Source: Jacaranda mimosifolia
Taxonomy: Eukaryota; Streptophyta; Magnoliopsida; Lamiales; Bignoniaceae
Reading direction: 5' to 3'
DNA length: 64,000 bases
NCBI GenBank assembly: GCA_018894105.1
Contig: CM032126.1
Location: forward strand, 3,499,001-3,563,000
The notes below the pieces were generated by a model. The model had not been told where the DNA came from. It made no database searches and saw only the letters and a program-made list of their open reading frames with translations. Positions 11,890 through 23,820 of the stretch are shown here, in pieces; within the stretch, counting starts at the first letter, position 1, and each line of letters opens with the position of its first letter. The translations under genes and the position numbers were made by a program.

Positions 11890-12929
11890 TCCAACCTTTG
11901 AAGGCTTGTTTGGAGATGGAAATTGAAGACAAAGAAAAGAGTGTGTTGGTCAATGCGTTATTGACCAATCAATTCTGACTGTTAATTTTGGATAAAGAAG
12001 TCGCAAATTACTTTTTCTGCGCATAAATGTGAGAGTACGTTTTATAGGAGGCATTGACCAATTCTCACATCAATTTTGACTATTAATTTTGAGAAAAGAC
12101 GTTTTTGGGAGTACGTTTTTGACAACCAATTTGAATAAGTTTTTATTTCATTTTTAACAATCAAATATGTTATATTTTCAATAAACCTTAATGTCTTCAA
12201 AAGTCTAGATCAAATTAAACGTCTCATTCAATAAACTTTGTCGTTTTTCAAAAGTCTATATCAGACTACTTCAAATACATTCAAAATCGTCATATAATAT
12301 TTATTTATGAACAATGCTATTTTAAATACGTCCAAGTACGCATTTATTTTACTGCTCTCAATAATTTAACAACTTTTTATCTCTTTTTCCAACAACGTAG
12401 ATAGTTTTCATCGAACAAATTTCAACCGCTTTAACTCCTTTTGTAGTTTCAAGTCCCAAATTTAACTTGTTCAGTACAAATTTCATAGCTCAATCCGATC
12501 CTAACCTGTACCTAACAAGAAGAGATATTTAAAAACTACCCATTTTTATTAAACAACACTATTCATATTATTGGACAAAAGCAAAAGCAAAGTACATCAC
12601 CACCACAATCCAATAAAGAACAACAAACAACACTAAGACTACAAATTATTATAGTAAAGTCCTCCCAAACATTAAAGCTAGCAAATATTAGCCACTAAAT
12701 TAAAGTCTAGAAACAGCCATCCTCTATGAGCTCAACCTTTAATCAAAAACCTACTTAGCCCTTAGCCCTGCCAGTTGGCCACATATTTCTCCCTCCTAAC
12801 AAGTACCTTAGATTGTTAATTAGGTTGACCTAGCTAGAAATATTACATCTTAATTAGTTTGAAAATTAAAGAAGAAATATAAACAACAAAATAAAATTAA
12901 GCAGCTAGCAAATTAATACTATAATAAGT
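11890..12929. other. Intergenic space between convergent TauE/SafE and HD-Zip genes
   Basis: The two genes converge here, so this 1 kb holds both 3' UTRs. AT-rich, with no coding signal. The segment around 12590-12900, next to the HD-Zip stop, is the most likely 3' UTR of that gene, but no polyadenylation site is assigned. Confidence 0.45.
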
Positions 12930-14090
12930 TCAAGGACAGGAAGGCAGAGAAGGCCAGTAGGGAGGCATCATGACTGGATTGTTGTAGTCATCCACGTTCA
13001 ATGGGTAACTGCATTCCGCAATTTGATGGAGATTTTCGGGCTTCTCCGAGCTTGGTATCGACGTGCTTTCCACAGTTTCTTCCCCAGAAATCTCTGTGTA
13101 GCCTGTGGAAACTTGCTTCTTGCCCACTTGTTCCTTCAGTATTGTTCTCAAGGCCAAAACCTAATAAACAATTTTTTTTTTTTATATCGTTAAATTGTTA
13201 TTGTCTGTGTATTACTAATTGCATAACTTGAAATACTAATGTTTATTGCAAGGCGAACGATAAAGTTCGAAAACTTTATACTTTTGGGTACTTGCAAAAG
13301 CTTTTGCTTTTGGAAAAAGTAAAAAATTATGATAAAAGTTGACAGTACTTGAAAATAATAGTATTAAAAATACCGATAAATTGCAAAAAGTAGTAACAAT
13401 TGCTTTTAGCTTTTAACTCTTTGCACGAGCTTTTCCTTTTGGAGAAGTAATATATTTATAAAAAAAATTAATGGCGAATTGAGAGGGTTTGAGAATAGTA
13501 GTGAAAAAGTACCAAAAGTTGTAGAAATTAGTAGGATTGCTCTTAGCTTTTTTCTGCTTTAACTTTAAAGAATGAAAAGAAGAAAGATTCTAAAATAACT
13601 AAATTTCAATTAAAAATTTTAAAAAATACTTTTTTTAAAATTGTTGCAAACACTCTAATCATAAATTAAAGTAAATGTAAGTCAGGATGTAGCAAATTAT
13701 GACCATGTTGTAACAAAAGTGTGAGTTTTGAAAGCACAAAGCCGGTGAAATTCGCTTTTAATTTTTTTTTTTAACTGTATTTTACAAATTAGATTAAAAG
13801 TAAAATCACCACAAACATTTCAAAACAACTAAAATTCAAGTATAATCTGAAAAGCTTTCCTTTGAAGTTGTTGCAAAAATGCTTAAAAATTTATAAATCT
13901 TTTTTTTCTTTCAAATCAAACAAAAAGTTATAAAATCCGAACCATAAATTACACTAAATGTCAAGTTGGGAAACGTGATACATATACCAACTTTAAAAAC
14001 CTCCCAATTGATAAATATGTGCTAGACTTTCATAAATGGACATAGTACGTATCCATCCAACAATTTATATATGTGATTCATCGACCTTCA

Positions 14091-14131
<41 letters not shown>

Positions 14132-15519
14132 ATACATATACACAGACACACATTATTATGTCTGTCTTTCTCATAAATACAGAAGCTGATGAGTAGTAAT
14201 AGCTTGGGTATGCCAACAAGTACTTAAAACCGAACCCAAAAGCAGCTTAACCAATTAATGTTTCCTTCTGATCGTCCATGGACTAATTTTGCATGAAGTA
14301 TCAACGTCAATTGCATGGGAAGGAAAAAAAAAAAATTCAAGAAAGGGCTTAAATTTAAGCCACGTACGTACGTACGTACGATCATACGTACCTCCTGTTG
14401 CAGCTTCTGTTTATCCCTGGAAACAGCATCGTACTCCTGCTTAAGCGCATCGTACAAGCGCTCCAGCTGCTTAGCTTTCCACCGAGCCCTCCTGTTCTGG
14501 AACCAGACCGCAATCTGGCGCGGCTGCAGCCCCAGCTCCTTAGCCAGCTTCATCTTCCTGTCGGGGTCCAGCTTAATTTCCTCCTGGAAACTGTTCTCCA
14601 ATAGCTCCAACTGTTCGTTGCTCAATCGCTTCTTCTTCGGATCCTGCGCGTAACTGTTCATACTATTGTTCTTGTCCATAAACGTTGGCAGCATCCCGTG
14701 TTGCCCCGTCGCCTGCATTGATGGCTGCTTCATTTCTAATACTAACGTACAAAGAAATTTAAAAAAAAAAAAGAAAAAAAAAACACAATTAGTTAATTAT
14801 TCAAAAAGAAAAGAAATTAAGGAAAAGTTAATTAGCTTTTTAGCTCATTGTACATAGAAGTTTTTGCATATTGGTAGAATCATTCACTATTTCTTGAAAC
14901 TCGATCTCTTATTCGGATAAAGTATATAATTAAGAGAAATCGTACCCAGCGTGGATATCTATATTAATTCAAATCTGTATTTCTTATTCGAATAAACTAT
15001 ACAATTAAGAGAAATTGTACTGGGTAAATATTTATATGAATTCAAATCTATTGAGTCACTCATGATATGACCTTCTACAGTTTAGGTTTTCCATTCCGTC
15101 GTCTATCATATGTTCTTCATGTAGCAAATTCTTTTGTGTTCATTCAAATCCCAATCGAATGTCAGATGCGACATGAAATATCAAATTAAAATATGAGATT
15201 TGGAGTGCATGCACTTGGAAGAAAACCCTTCTTTTTCATTGCATGAGCTAGATTTTAAACCTTAGTTAAGATAAAGATTAATTTTGAATTTAAACGGGGC
15301 CTTTGTTTCAAATAAATATGTGATGAATTGAACAAATTAAAGCCCACCAGCTAGCTGCTTCCATGCAAGAATTAACTCATCAATAGCCCTACAATAACAG
15401 AAGAAAAAGCAAGCAAAATTACCTGGAAACTGGTCATAATTGTAGTTGTAGAGAAAGCTAAAAGAATTCTCTGCAGGTCGAGAAACAAAGGGCACTCTAA
15501 GATTACCATTCCAATCCAT
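12930..15519 (-). CDS. HD-Zip class I homeobox protein (LMI1/ATHB51/ATHB22 group)
   Basis: Three exons on the minus strand, 15423-15519, 14392-14735 and 12930-13160, join in phase to 223 residues. The homeodomain spans about residues 64-121, with the recognition-helix signature [14 protein letters not shown]. It is followed directly by a leucine zipper with exact heptads at L123, L130, V137, L144 and L151; the splice at residue 147/148 falls inside the zipper. The start [11 protein letters not shown] and the tail [10 protein letters not shown] resemble LMI1/ATHB51, while DPDRKMKL and the genomic position match ATHB22. It is a nuclear, dimeric transcription factor. LMI1 acts in meristem identity and leaf margin growth in Arabidopsis; the role here is inferred. 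Intron 1 is 687 bases and intron 2 is 1231 bases. Confidence 0.92.
14096..14129. repeat. AC microsatellite in HD-Zip intron 2
   Basis: Seventeen perfect AC units lie within the intron 13161-14391. Probably polymorphic in length; no function is suggested. Confidence 0.95.
14362..14390 (-). repeat. ACGT repeats abutting the HD-Zip exon 2 splice donor
   Basis: On the minus strand the intron begins GTACGTATGATC and then runs into several overlapping GTACGT units (plus-strand ACGT run 14362-14380). Each GTACGT resembles a 5' splice site, so several competing donors sit within 30 bases of the one that keeps the zipper in frame. Confidence 0.7.
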
Positions 15520-17312
15520 GCTATCTTTTCTTGTGCTTCAACTTTCAAAAAACCCTTCTTTTCTTTTCCTTGCCCTCTCCCGACAGAACAGAATCAACCC
15601 AAAAGCTAGTGTATATGTAGAGATCAATCAACTAGGACAACTCGTATACACACACAAAAACACAGAGAAAAAGAGGTATTTTTTTAGTTCCCTTGTGGTG
15701 CAGCAAAGTGAATATAAGTGTGAATCTCTTTCGGAAGCTTTAAGGGTGCAATACCAGTTTACAAGAATATTGTCCACAAGGGAACGAGAAAGTGGGGATA
15801 GGGCTTTTGTATATGTAAGGCTCCATTGCCTCTAACTTTGGATGCAAGTAATAAATACTGCTAGCTGCGCACAGTGCGTGTGCTGTGTGAGAGAGAAAGA
15901 GAGAATTTAAAGAAAAAGAAAGAAAGGTAGTTAAGGGAGACATATGTTTGTCGGTTGGGTGAGATTGAGGATTGAAATGTAACCATCTGGTCCCTAGCTG
16001 TGCTCTTTCTCATGGCTTCTCTATTGTTCTAAGTTATAGTTTCCTTCTTCAATTCCTGCTGCATTTCATTTGCTCTATAATTTTCTATTAAAAAAAAAAA
16101 TTATGAGTTTAAATTTGTTTATCATAAAAGCTTGTGACTAATCTTATCGAGTGGAGGCACGCATTTCAATAAGATTGTGATGATGAACTCATTCATATAT
16201 ATTAGTTATAGATTAAATCAAATATTCAAATACAAAAAAAATTTACAATTTTTTTTAAATTAAAAGAGGATCTTTACTGGTTCTTCCATTATCTATGTGG
16301 GACTCAAATTCGTAGTCGATCTGTAAGTATCCATATGTGCCTAAAAAATTACTAGGGTTATGTCCAAAAAAAATTTGTTTTTTATTTACACACACAAATA
16401 TTTATATCTCATTAGGATTTGAATCATAAATCTTATACATATAAGTTTGAAAATAATACTATTAAATCAAAATAGCATTAACCACTTGAAATGCATCTAA
16501 ATTTTTTTTTATAATTGTTCTTCCCCTACACTTTTTTTGGGTATAAAAAATCCATGCAGTTTGCCACACATTCCACACCCATTCTCATTTGTGGGTTGAA
16601 TTCCTTTCATTATAAAGACTAATCAGGTGAATTTATTTTTTTTCCATAAATCAGGTATAAAAAGAATTAATTCTGTGTTCATTCTTATATATATGACTTT
16701 TAATTGATTACATTATTGAACAACCACTTCATCTAAATATTAAATTAGTTCAAAAAATTAATTTTTTAATGTCATTTATATATAGAATAATTTATTTTTA
16801 AAAAAAATATATATCATGTTGAATTTTCACTTAATTTTAATCGCAACCCCTTTTTCTGTGTATCATTTATATTAATTTCTCTCTTTTTCAAACAATGAGA
16901 TCTTGGCTTCTTAAAAGTACTGCTAAATGACCATTGACAGGGTTGGAGCAAAATAAAGACAGAAATCAGGATTCAATGACTTTTGTATTCTTTTTTTCCT
17001 TGTTGAGTGGTCGGGTGTATAGTCCAATTGTTCTTTTTTTTTTTTTTTTCTTTTTTGTTTGAACAATGTTGTTGAATTCAACATAAAATATTATATTAAT
17101 TAGTGATAAACAAATTAAGTGATAATATAAAAAATATTTTACTAATATATATATTAAGTGAAAATAATTTTTATTTTATTACTTATATATTAAAAAATAA
17201 TAATGTTTATTTCACGATAATAGTCACAACTTAATAGTGTCAAAAACCTATATCTTAGATTATCACTACTAATAATTAGTAACATATATAATATATATTA
17301 CATCAATCCCAA
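15520..17312. other. HD-Zip 5' flank and intergenic DNA
   Basis: The first 400-450 bases upstream of the HD-Zip start (to about 15960) are richer in CT/GA tracts, typical of a plant 5' UTR and core promoter for a minus-strand gene. Beyond about 16000 the sequence is AT-rich with no gene seen. Confidence 0.4.
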
Positions 17313-18145
17313 CATGGACGGATTTAGGGGGGCAAGTAGGGTCATTGCCCCCCAACTTTGTGTGTAATATATATATATATATGTATATATATTAAAAAGT
17401 TTTAGTACTAGTTAATTTGAAGTTTAAAAGAATAGATAATTTAGTATTAGTTAAAATAATTACTTTTTAATTAATATTTATTAATTTTAAAAGTTTTAAC
17501 TTTTTTTATTGTGCCTTAAATGAAAAATTAATTATTTACTTTTATCGAATTCAATTAATTGATTTTTAATTAAGGATAAAATAAAATTAATTAATTTAAC
17601 TTTTACCTATTTTAATTTTTAAAACTAAAAATTTTTAAGTTTCTATTCACAATCAAGTAATAACCCGTTAGGGTATTCTTATTCTATTTGTGTGAGAAAA
17701 ATTACAGGGGTTTAGTTAAAAAGAATCTTAAAGAACTTGCGAAACAACCAAATTTTAACTTTAATAAGATTGAGACAAAGAGACAAAAGTAAGTGAATAT
17801 TTTTAAAAAACCTTTTTGGATTTTCATTGTTTTTCAATAGCTACAAGTGAGAAAAAAATTTCCACTATAAATATTATGGAAGAGATGTTCAAAAATAAAA
17901 TGAAGAATAACTTTTTAGCCAATTACTTAGTTAATTAATTATATTGAGAATGATATTACAACAATTTCTAATATTAATTCAATTACTGATGAAATATATG
18001 GTATAAAATATCATTGTGCTCAACTTGATGTAGACCACGTACTTCGAGTTCGTAAATTGTAAAATTTATATTTGAACTTTTATGTTTATTGCGCCCCCCT
18101 CCACCCCCCCCCCCCCCCAACCCCAATTTTTTGGATCCATCACTG
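17313..18145 (+). mobile_element. Non-autonomous hAT element with transposase remnant
   Basis: 833 bases. The left end CATGGACGGATTTAG and the inverted right end CAGTGATGGATCC are imperfect hAT-type termini. The flanks AATCCCAA (17305-17312) and AATCCAAA (18146-18153) fit an 8-bp target duplication with one mismatch. Near the ends are typical runs of G (17327-17332) and C (18089-18118). Inside, about 17880-18010 encodes, across a frameshift, a decayed match to the hAT C-terminal dimerisation region (NNFLANYLV, then NYIENDITT). It is a deletion derivative of an hAT transposon. Confidence 0.65.
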
Positions 18146-18952
18146 AATCCAAACTCGATTGTAGAAGATTATGCAAGGTGGGTAAGTATTTGCATACTTC
18201 TCATTAAAATTGATACTTGAACCAAATTAACCTTTCCTCAGAGAAATAAATAGTACAATTCGAGTGAGATTCAATGTCAATTTAATTTTATTTCACTTCT
18301 CAAATATTTGGATGGTTCAGAGGACCACCATAGCTCTTTTCTTCTAAAACATACGTACATTTCTTCTCAATATATGAACAATTATCTCTTGGCTAGAGGT
18401 TTAGATTTGAGGTCAAGGAAAGGAAATTAAGCACCTAACTTGTGATTCGTGACAAGAATTTTCTTTTATCTCTTATGAATATCACTAAATATTAATAATG
18501 ACAATTTAAATATAATTTTATTGTTAATAAATTTATAAAAGTTATTATAATAAAATAATTTATTATATTTTAACATATAACTAACATTACTTTGACATTA
18601 ATTATAACCTTTTTTTCCCGCCTAGTTTTAAGTTGTTAGTTGCATGTAATACCATGAACAACTGCGAAAATAAGACTCCCTTTTCTCTGTAATAGCAATT
18701 AATGTCTATGGACGTGTCTATATAAAAATCCAATGAACATGACTGATGACATGTGGTCATTCTCAAAACAAAAGAAGATGAAAAGGAAAAGAAAAGGATA
18801 ATAAATATTTTTAAAAAATTGAAAAAAAAAAAAGTACCCGTCAAAAATAAAATGTAATAAAGTATTTATTATTGAATTTAAATGGATAAAAAACAGTGGT
18901 TATTAGCCTATCGTAGGTTGTATGGACCTAAGGCCCCATCCAAATTGACTTA

Positions 18953-19436
18953 GGCCCGTTTGGTTTCATTTTCAACACTCATTTTTATTTTTATTTTCTC
19001 CTCAAAATAAAAAATGAAAGTTACCACTATTTATACCATTTTTTCAAATATTTTCATTTTCAAAACATTCTTTTCTATATTCTCTCTCCATTTTCACCTT
19101 ATTTCAACCCCTATTACTACATATATCTATTTTTTTATCTTCACAATACTTCTCAACCATCATTCACCACAAAAATATTATTTTATATTATTTTTCAAAT
19201 AAATACATATCACATCATCAATTCAAATTCAAATCATTTCTTCCTTTTTCATACAAAAAAACCCAACATCCAAATACAATTCATTTTCACACTTATAGAA
19301 GCCTATAATTTTAAACAACTCATCCAAATATAACTCATTTTTAAAAATATTTTTTCTAACTTTTCACTATGCATTTTCATTTGCATTTTCACTAAAAAAA
19401 TGAAAATGGCATAAGAAAATGAAACCAAACGGGCCC
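18953..19436. mobile_element. Tourist-like MITE, family A, copy 1
   Basis: 484 bases with long inverted ends: GGCCCGTTTGGTTTCATTTT on the left, mirrored by AAATGAAACCAAACGGGCCC on the right. TTA flanks both sides (18950-18952 and 19437-19439), as expected for PIF/Harbinger-type (Tourist) insertion. No coding capacity. Confidence 0.75.
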
Positions 19437-19482
19437 TTAGTTATTAACTCTAATTTTATTTATAATTACAATTATAACCTTA

Positions 19483-20202
19483 GTGCCCCGTTTGGTTTTG
19501 TTTTCAAATATCCTTTTCTTTTTTTGCTGAAAATGAAAAAAAAAAACTATCAACTTCTTCCATATTTTCACAAATATTTTCATTCTCAAAACATTCTTCA
19601 AAATACACTATTACACTCTCTCTCCATTTTTACTTTTCATCACTTTTTATTTTCTCTTATTTACATTTTCATGACTTTTAATACAAAAAAACTATGAACC
19701 TATTTGGTTTTATTTCCAAACGCCCTTTTCACCAATTTTACTATTCCAAAAATAGAAATAATCACTTTTTAAAAAAATTCACCCAACCTTATTACAATTT
19801 TCATTTTCAAAACACATTTTTCAATAACCTATATATCTTTTCCTAATAACCTATACATCTTCTCTCTCTATTCCATTATTTCTATCTCTCTCTACCTACA
19901 ACCTACATAATCATTACATTTCCAAACATTTCATCCAAATATATTTTTATTTTCACATCACATCATATAACTAATTCTCACTATTTAGAAGTGATGGAAA
20001 TTAAATTTGAAAATGGAAATAAAACCAAACAGACCCTATATTTTTTAAATACAACTCATTTTCAACCCTACATAATTATTACATTTTAAACAAAACCTCC
20101 AAACAACATTTCATTTTCAAATTCAAATTTATAACTAACTTTTCACTATTTATTTTCACTAGAAAATAAAAATGCCTCCAAAAAATAAATCCAAACTGGC
20201 CC
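19483..20202. mobile_element. Tourist-like MITE, family A, copy 2, interrupted
   Basis: The left end GTGCCCCGTTTGGTTTTG and the right end CCAAACTGGCCC are flanked by TTA (19480-19482 and 20203-20205). It is colinear with copies at 39456-39801 and 49490-49861, except for one extra block at 19695-20036, which is a family B MITE. Without that insert it is close in length to the intact copies. Confidence 0.75.
19695..20036. mobile_element. Tourist-like MITE, family B, nested in family A
   Basis: 342 bases, with ends GAACCTATTTGGTTTTATTT and, inverted, GGGTCTGTTTGGTTTTATTT. TAT flanks both sides (19692-19694 and 20037-20039). Copies of family A at 39.6 kb and 49.7 kb lack this block at the same place (AAACACTATGTTTTCC or AAACACTACATTTTTC), so the empty site is present in the window. 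Confidence 0.75.
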
Positions 20203-21177
20203 TTAGCATTATTGTAGGCCCTTCAAATATACATGTGACAATTTGAAAACGAAAATTCTCTTTGGTGTTATTATGAGCTTATTGTTTATGAACTGGAGTA
20301 TTTTGTCAAAATTTTTTGGGAAATGTGGTTAGAAAATGTGATGGTTGTTTGTTTGTATTTTGGATAGTAGGTAGAAAATGAATTGAGAGAAAAATATTTG
20401 TTTATTTGTGTTTTGGCAGAGGATAAGATGTCACACATCAATAACTTTTTTATTAGGTTGGTAGGGTAAAATTGATATTTTAAAATTATTTATGTATGTG
20501 TACATATATAAATTGGGTAGGGGGAACAAAAAATGAGGGGGTTAGATATTGGAGAATGGGTAGAAAATAAATTAGGAGGGTATTTTAGGCCTTTTTAGGT
20601 GTATTTTGGATAGTGGAATTAGATAATGTAATGGATTATTTGTTTGTATTTTGGGAGTTGAAAAATACTTTGACAATTTACAAACAAAAAGGCTCTATGT
20701 TTTTCATATATTTCTTTGATATATCATAATTATTTTGTTATTTTAAATTTCCTACATGCATCATAGGCATAATCGTAAATTCCTCCATCATTGTGGAATC
20801 TATGGATTTAGTTATAAATGTATATATCAAATGACGAGTTAATTTATTATTACTAGAGTCGTGAAAATAACTTTTTAATTATTGAACTATTGATGTAAGT
20901 TAACTCAAGCATTTTAGTGGTCCCCCTTCCCCTTCACATATACATGATTTTGCATTGTGAAATTTGAAAAACTCTCTCCCAAGATAACAGCCCGTTTGGT
21001 TTTGTTTTTATTTTAATTTTTAATTTTCAATATTTTTTTAAAATTTAAAAAAGTAATTATTATTTGAGCTTACAAATATATATATATATATATATATAAT
21101 TATCTTGAAGAGATAATGGGTATATTCAATAAAATTTAAAATAAAAATAAATAATATTTTTAACAAAAAAAAAAAGT
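20203..21177. other. Intergenic DNA, possible MITE remnants
   Basis: No gene. A G/T-rich block at about 20250-20690 with repeated TTTGTTTGTATTTTGG motifs looks like another decayed MITE, but its ends are not clear. A single CCCGTTTGGTTTTGTTTTT end near 20991 has no partner that I could find. Confidence 0.35.
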
Positions 21178-21192
21178 ATAAATAATTTTGAA

Positions 21193-21394
21193 GTTTTTTT
21201 TTTCAGAGAGCATCACAAATGGCGAATTTTTTTTTCTTTCAACAAATCAATATTTTTTTATTCGCAAATTCAATAAATCAAAGTATAAACTACCCATAAT
21301 GCATATAAAATGCGCAAATGAGCCCATTCAGGCTCGAACACGAAACCTCCCGCATAATAAGAAAGACTGATGCAATTAAGTTACGTGCCACTGA
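21193..21394 (-). mobile_element. tRNA-derived SINE, copy 2 (full length, 15-bp TSD)
   Basis: 202 bases on the minus strand, bounded by a perfect 15-base direct repeat (ATAAATAATTTTGAA at 21178-21192 and 21395-21409). The 5' end reads TCAGTGGCACGTAACTTAAT. The B-box-like part is GGTTTCGTGTTCGAGCC, and the 3' end is CTCTCTG plus an A tract. The long TSD and A tail show LINE-type retrotransposition. It is homologous along its length to the copy at 3890-4093. Confidence 0.85.
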
Positions 21395-21409
21395 ATAAAT
21401 AATTTTGAA

Positions 21410-23820
21410 ATTTCAAATAACATAAAATGTAAAAATGCACCAAAAGATACAAACAAAAAATCCGTAAATGTACTTACCTCCAAATAAATAAATGTACAAT
21501 ACGGGGCAGACAAGGGAAGTCAAATAATAATGGTCATGTGACATCCTTGAGACAACAAACAAATAGGCAGTGGGATTTAAAGGACAGGATAGGATTAGAT
21601 AGCCGATTTGAGGGATGAATTAAGCGCCGATTCCTATCGTAGCGTTTGTTGTTCAAATTTGAGGCCTTCATTCAAATAGAGGAGGGGACGTCTCATCGTG
21701 GAACCAACTATGCTTCCCTGTAAAAGGATTAAATCCATAGGATTGGATAGTACTATCTAGTTTTTTATTTAATGATGTAATTGATTTCATTTGAAAATTC
21801 TAGATTTTGACATATGTGGTAAATATTTGTATTTGAGATTATATTTTATGATCTATCGTTGATGTAGAGATCCAACTGTTTCGAAATAGTGTCATGCCAA
21901 TACGTATTTTAGGAAAGGTTTTATCTTGAAAAAGCATCTCGAAAGATGAAAGAGTAAAAATAGCTCATAAATTATCTCAAATCATCGACTCCTTTCGATG
22001 TGAGATAATTAAGTGTCATGATAGACCCCATGGAGGGGCTTGAAAAGAGACATGTGATCGTCGTTCTTAGAGACAACGCCACAACACTGCATTTAATCAC
22101 TTTATCACTCAAACAGTTCTGAATGTGAGCATATCTCAATTTAAAGATCCACTATTCTTAGCACAAAATTCTAAAAAACCCCCGAGAAAAAAGAAAAGAA
22201 AAAGAAAAATGATCCCATATAATATTCTTTTGATAAACCTATCAAGGTTTTTTTTCGAGAGAATTGATAACCTATGCTCATGGGCCGATGATACCCAATT
22301 GTGCGAACCAGCAACTCCTTGCAACCCAGTATTTCTCAAATCACTTTTGTCATTCTTCACTATGATATAACATGTGATACTGCAATAAGGTAATTCGATA
22401 TATATTCGAAAAAAGTAAGTAATCATATTGTAAGTGCAATTATATTAATTATGTATTAATAATTGAATCTAATCAAATTTAATTTAAACAAGAGTTTCTA
22501 AAAAATAACTTAATTATTCAAAATTATGCCCTATTGAATTTTTTTTTCTTTGAGTGTTGTATTTTGTATTAATTTATTAAAGGTTTTCTATGTCTAGAAA
22601 GTTTTTATAGTTTGCAATAGTCATTTTTTTCAATTTCAAGAAATTTTTCAATGATTGGAATAGGAATTATTTGAAAATTGTCGACCTCCATAAGTAAAAG
22701 AGAAAGCATTGCTTTTAAGGAAAGTCCTTTAGAACCAAATATAGATAAAACAATAAATAACTGCACCAATAATTTTACATGTAATAAAGAGAAGTAAATG
22801 TTCTTCATTGTCACTTTACTGTTTATTTAAAATTTAAATTTATGGTGCACCTCAAAATTGCAGTGAATTTTAAATTTGCAATTCAGAGTTATACATATAT
22901 TTAATGCAAAAATAATTTTTACCAGATTTGTTGTAAACATATGCGTCATCTGGTCATAAAGGGCTCAAACTTTACAGCCCCACAAAAGAAAATTTGGGTT
23001 GTAAAATTGAATTTTTTTTTTTCTGCACAAATATTTATTCATCAACTCCCAACTTAGAAACAATTAAAACAAAAAAAATAACAACAATATAAGCATATAT
23101 ACATACTTGCCCCAACAAAACATTGATGGCTCGTCCATCAGCTATCAATATATTTTTTACTTTTTCTTTTTACATTAGAAAATAAAAAATCAACCAACGT
23201 AATAATTTTCTTGAACATAACAATCAAAGTTCAACATTCATATGTGTTGTTCGATTTGTGTTATAGCTATTGTTCAAAGGATAAATTCGTCATCACAATA
23301 GTGCCAAAATATGACCCCACCACATAGATCTAATTCATGAACTATCACTGCCAACGGGTTTGAGCATATGACTTTTTAGAAAATTCTAGGTTAGATCAAT
23401 CGAACTATCATTTTGGTGACCAACCACCAATATCACGTGCTTCATACACAAACACAAGAAACAAGAATCATCTAATTTAAAACTATTATGTTAGTGAAAC
23501 TCATATATGCAATTTATTTAAATATAAACTCATCTTTAGAGAAACTAAGAGAGAATATAGTTAAATTTAACTAAATTTGAAAGTTTTTGAAATATTTGAA
23601 TAAAATAAAATTCTAGAGCTCATAAATATTAGTAATGAAAATTTCACAATCAATATAATTAAAATTTTCAAAAAAAAAATTGAGATTTTAAAAATAAATT
23701 AAAATTTTCTTATAATATATATATATATATATATATATGATCTCGAGTCTCGACGTTTTTTTTAGGAGTTTATAAGCTCAAATTTTAAGGGGAAACCTAT
23801 ACCAAAAACCATAAAGTTAG
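21410..23820. other. AT-rich intergenic DNA
   Basis: 2.4 kb without a supported gene on either strand. A TA microsatellite lies near 23717-23738. Short frames here (for example 22125-22426) have no family resemblance and look random. Confidence 0.5.

Noticed and set aside
14224..14391. Extension of the HD-Zip frame past the zipper into [10 protein letters not shown]...
   Set aside because: This reads into the intron. The donor at 14391/14390 and the exon at 13160 restore the zipper heptads and the known C-terminal layout.
19014..19697. Frames inside the Tourist-like MITEs (also 39373-39624 and 49230-49501)
   Set aside because: They arise from T-rich MITE sequence and differ between copies.
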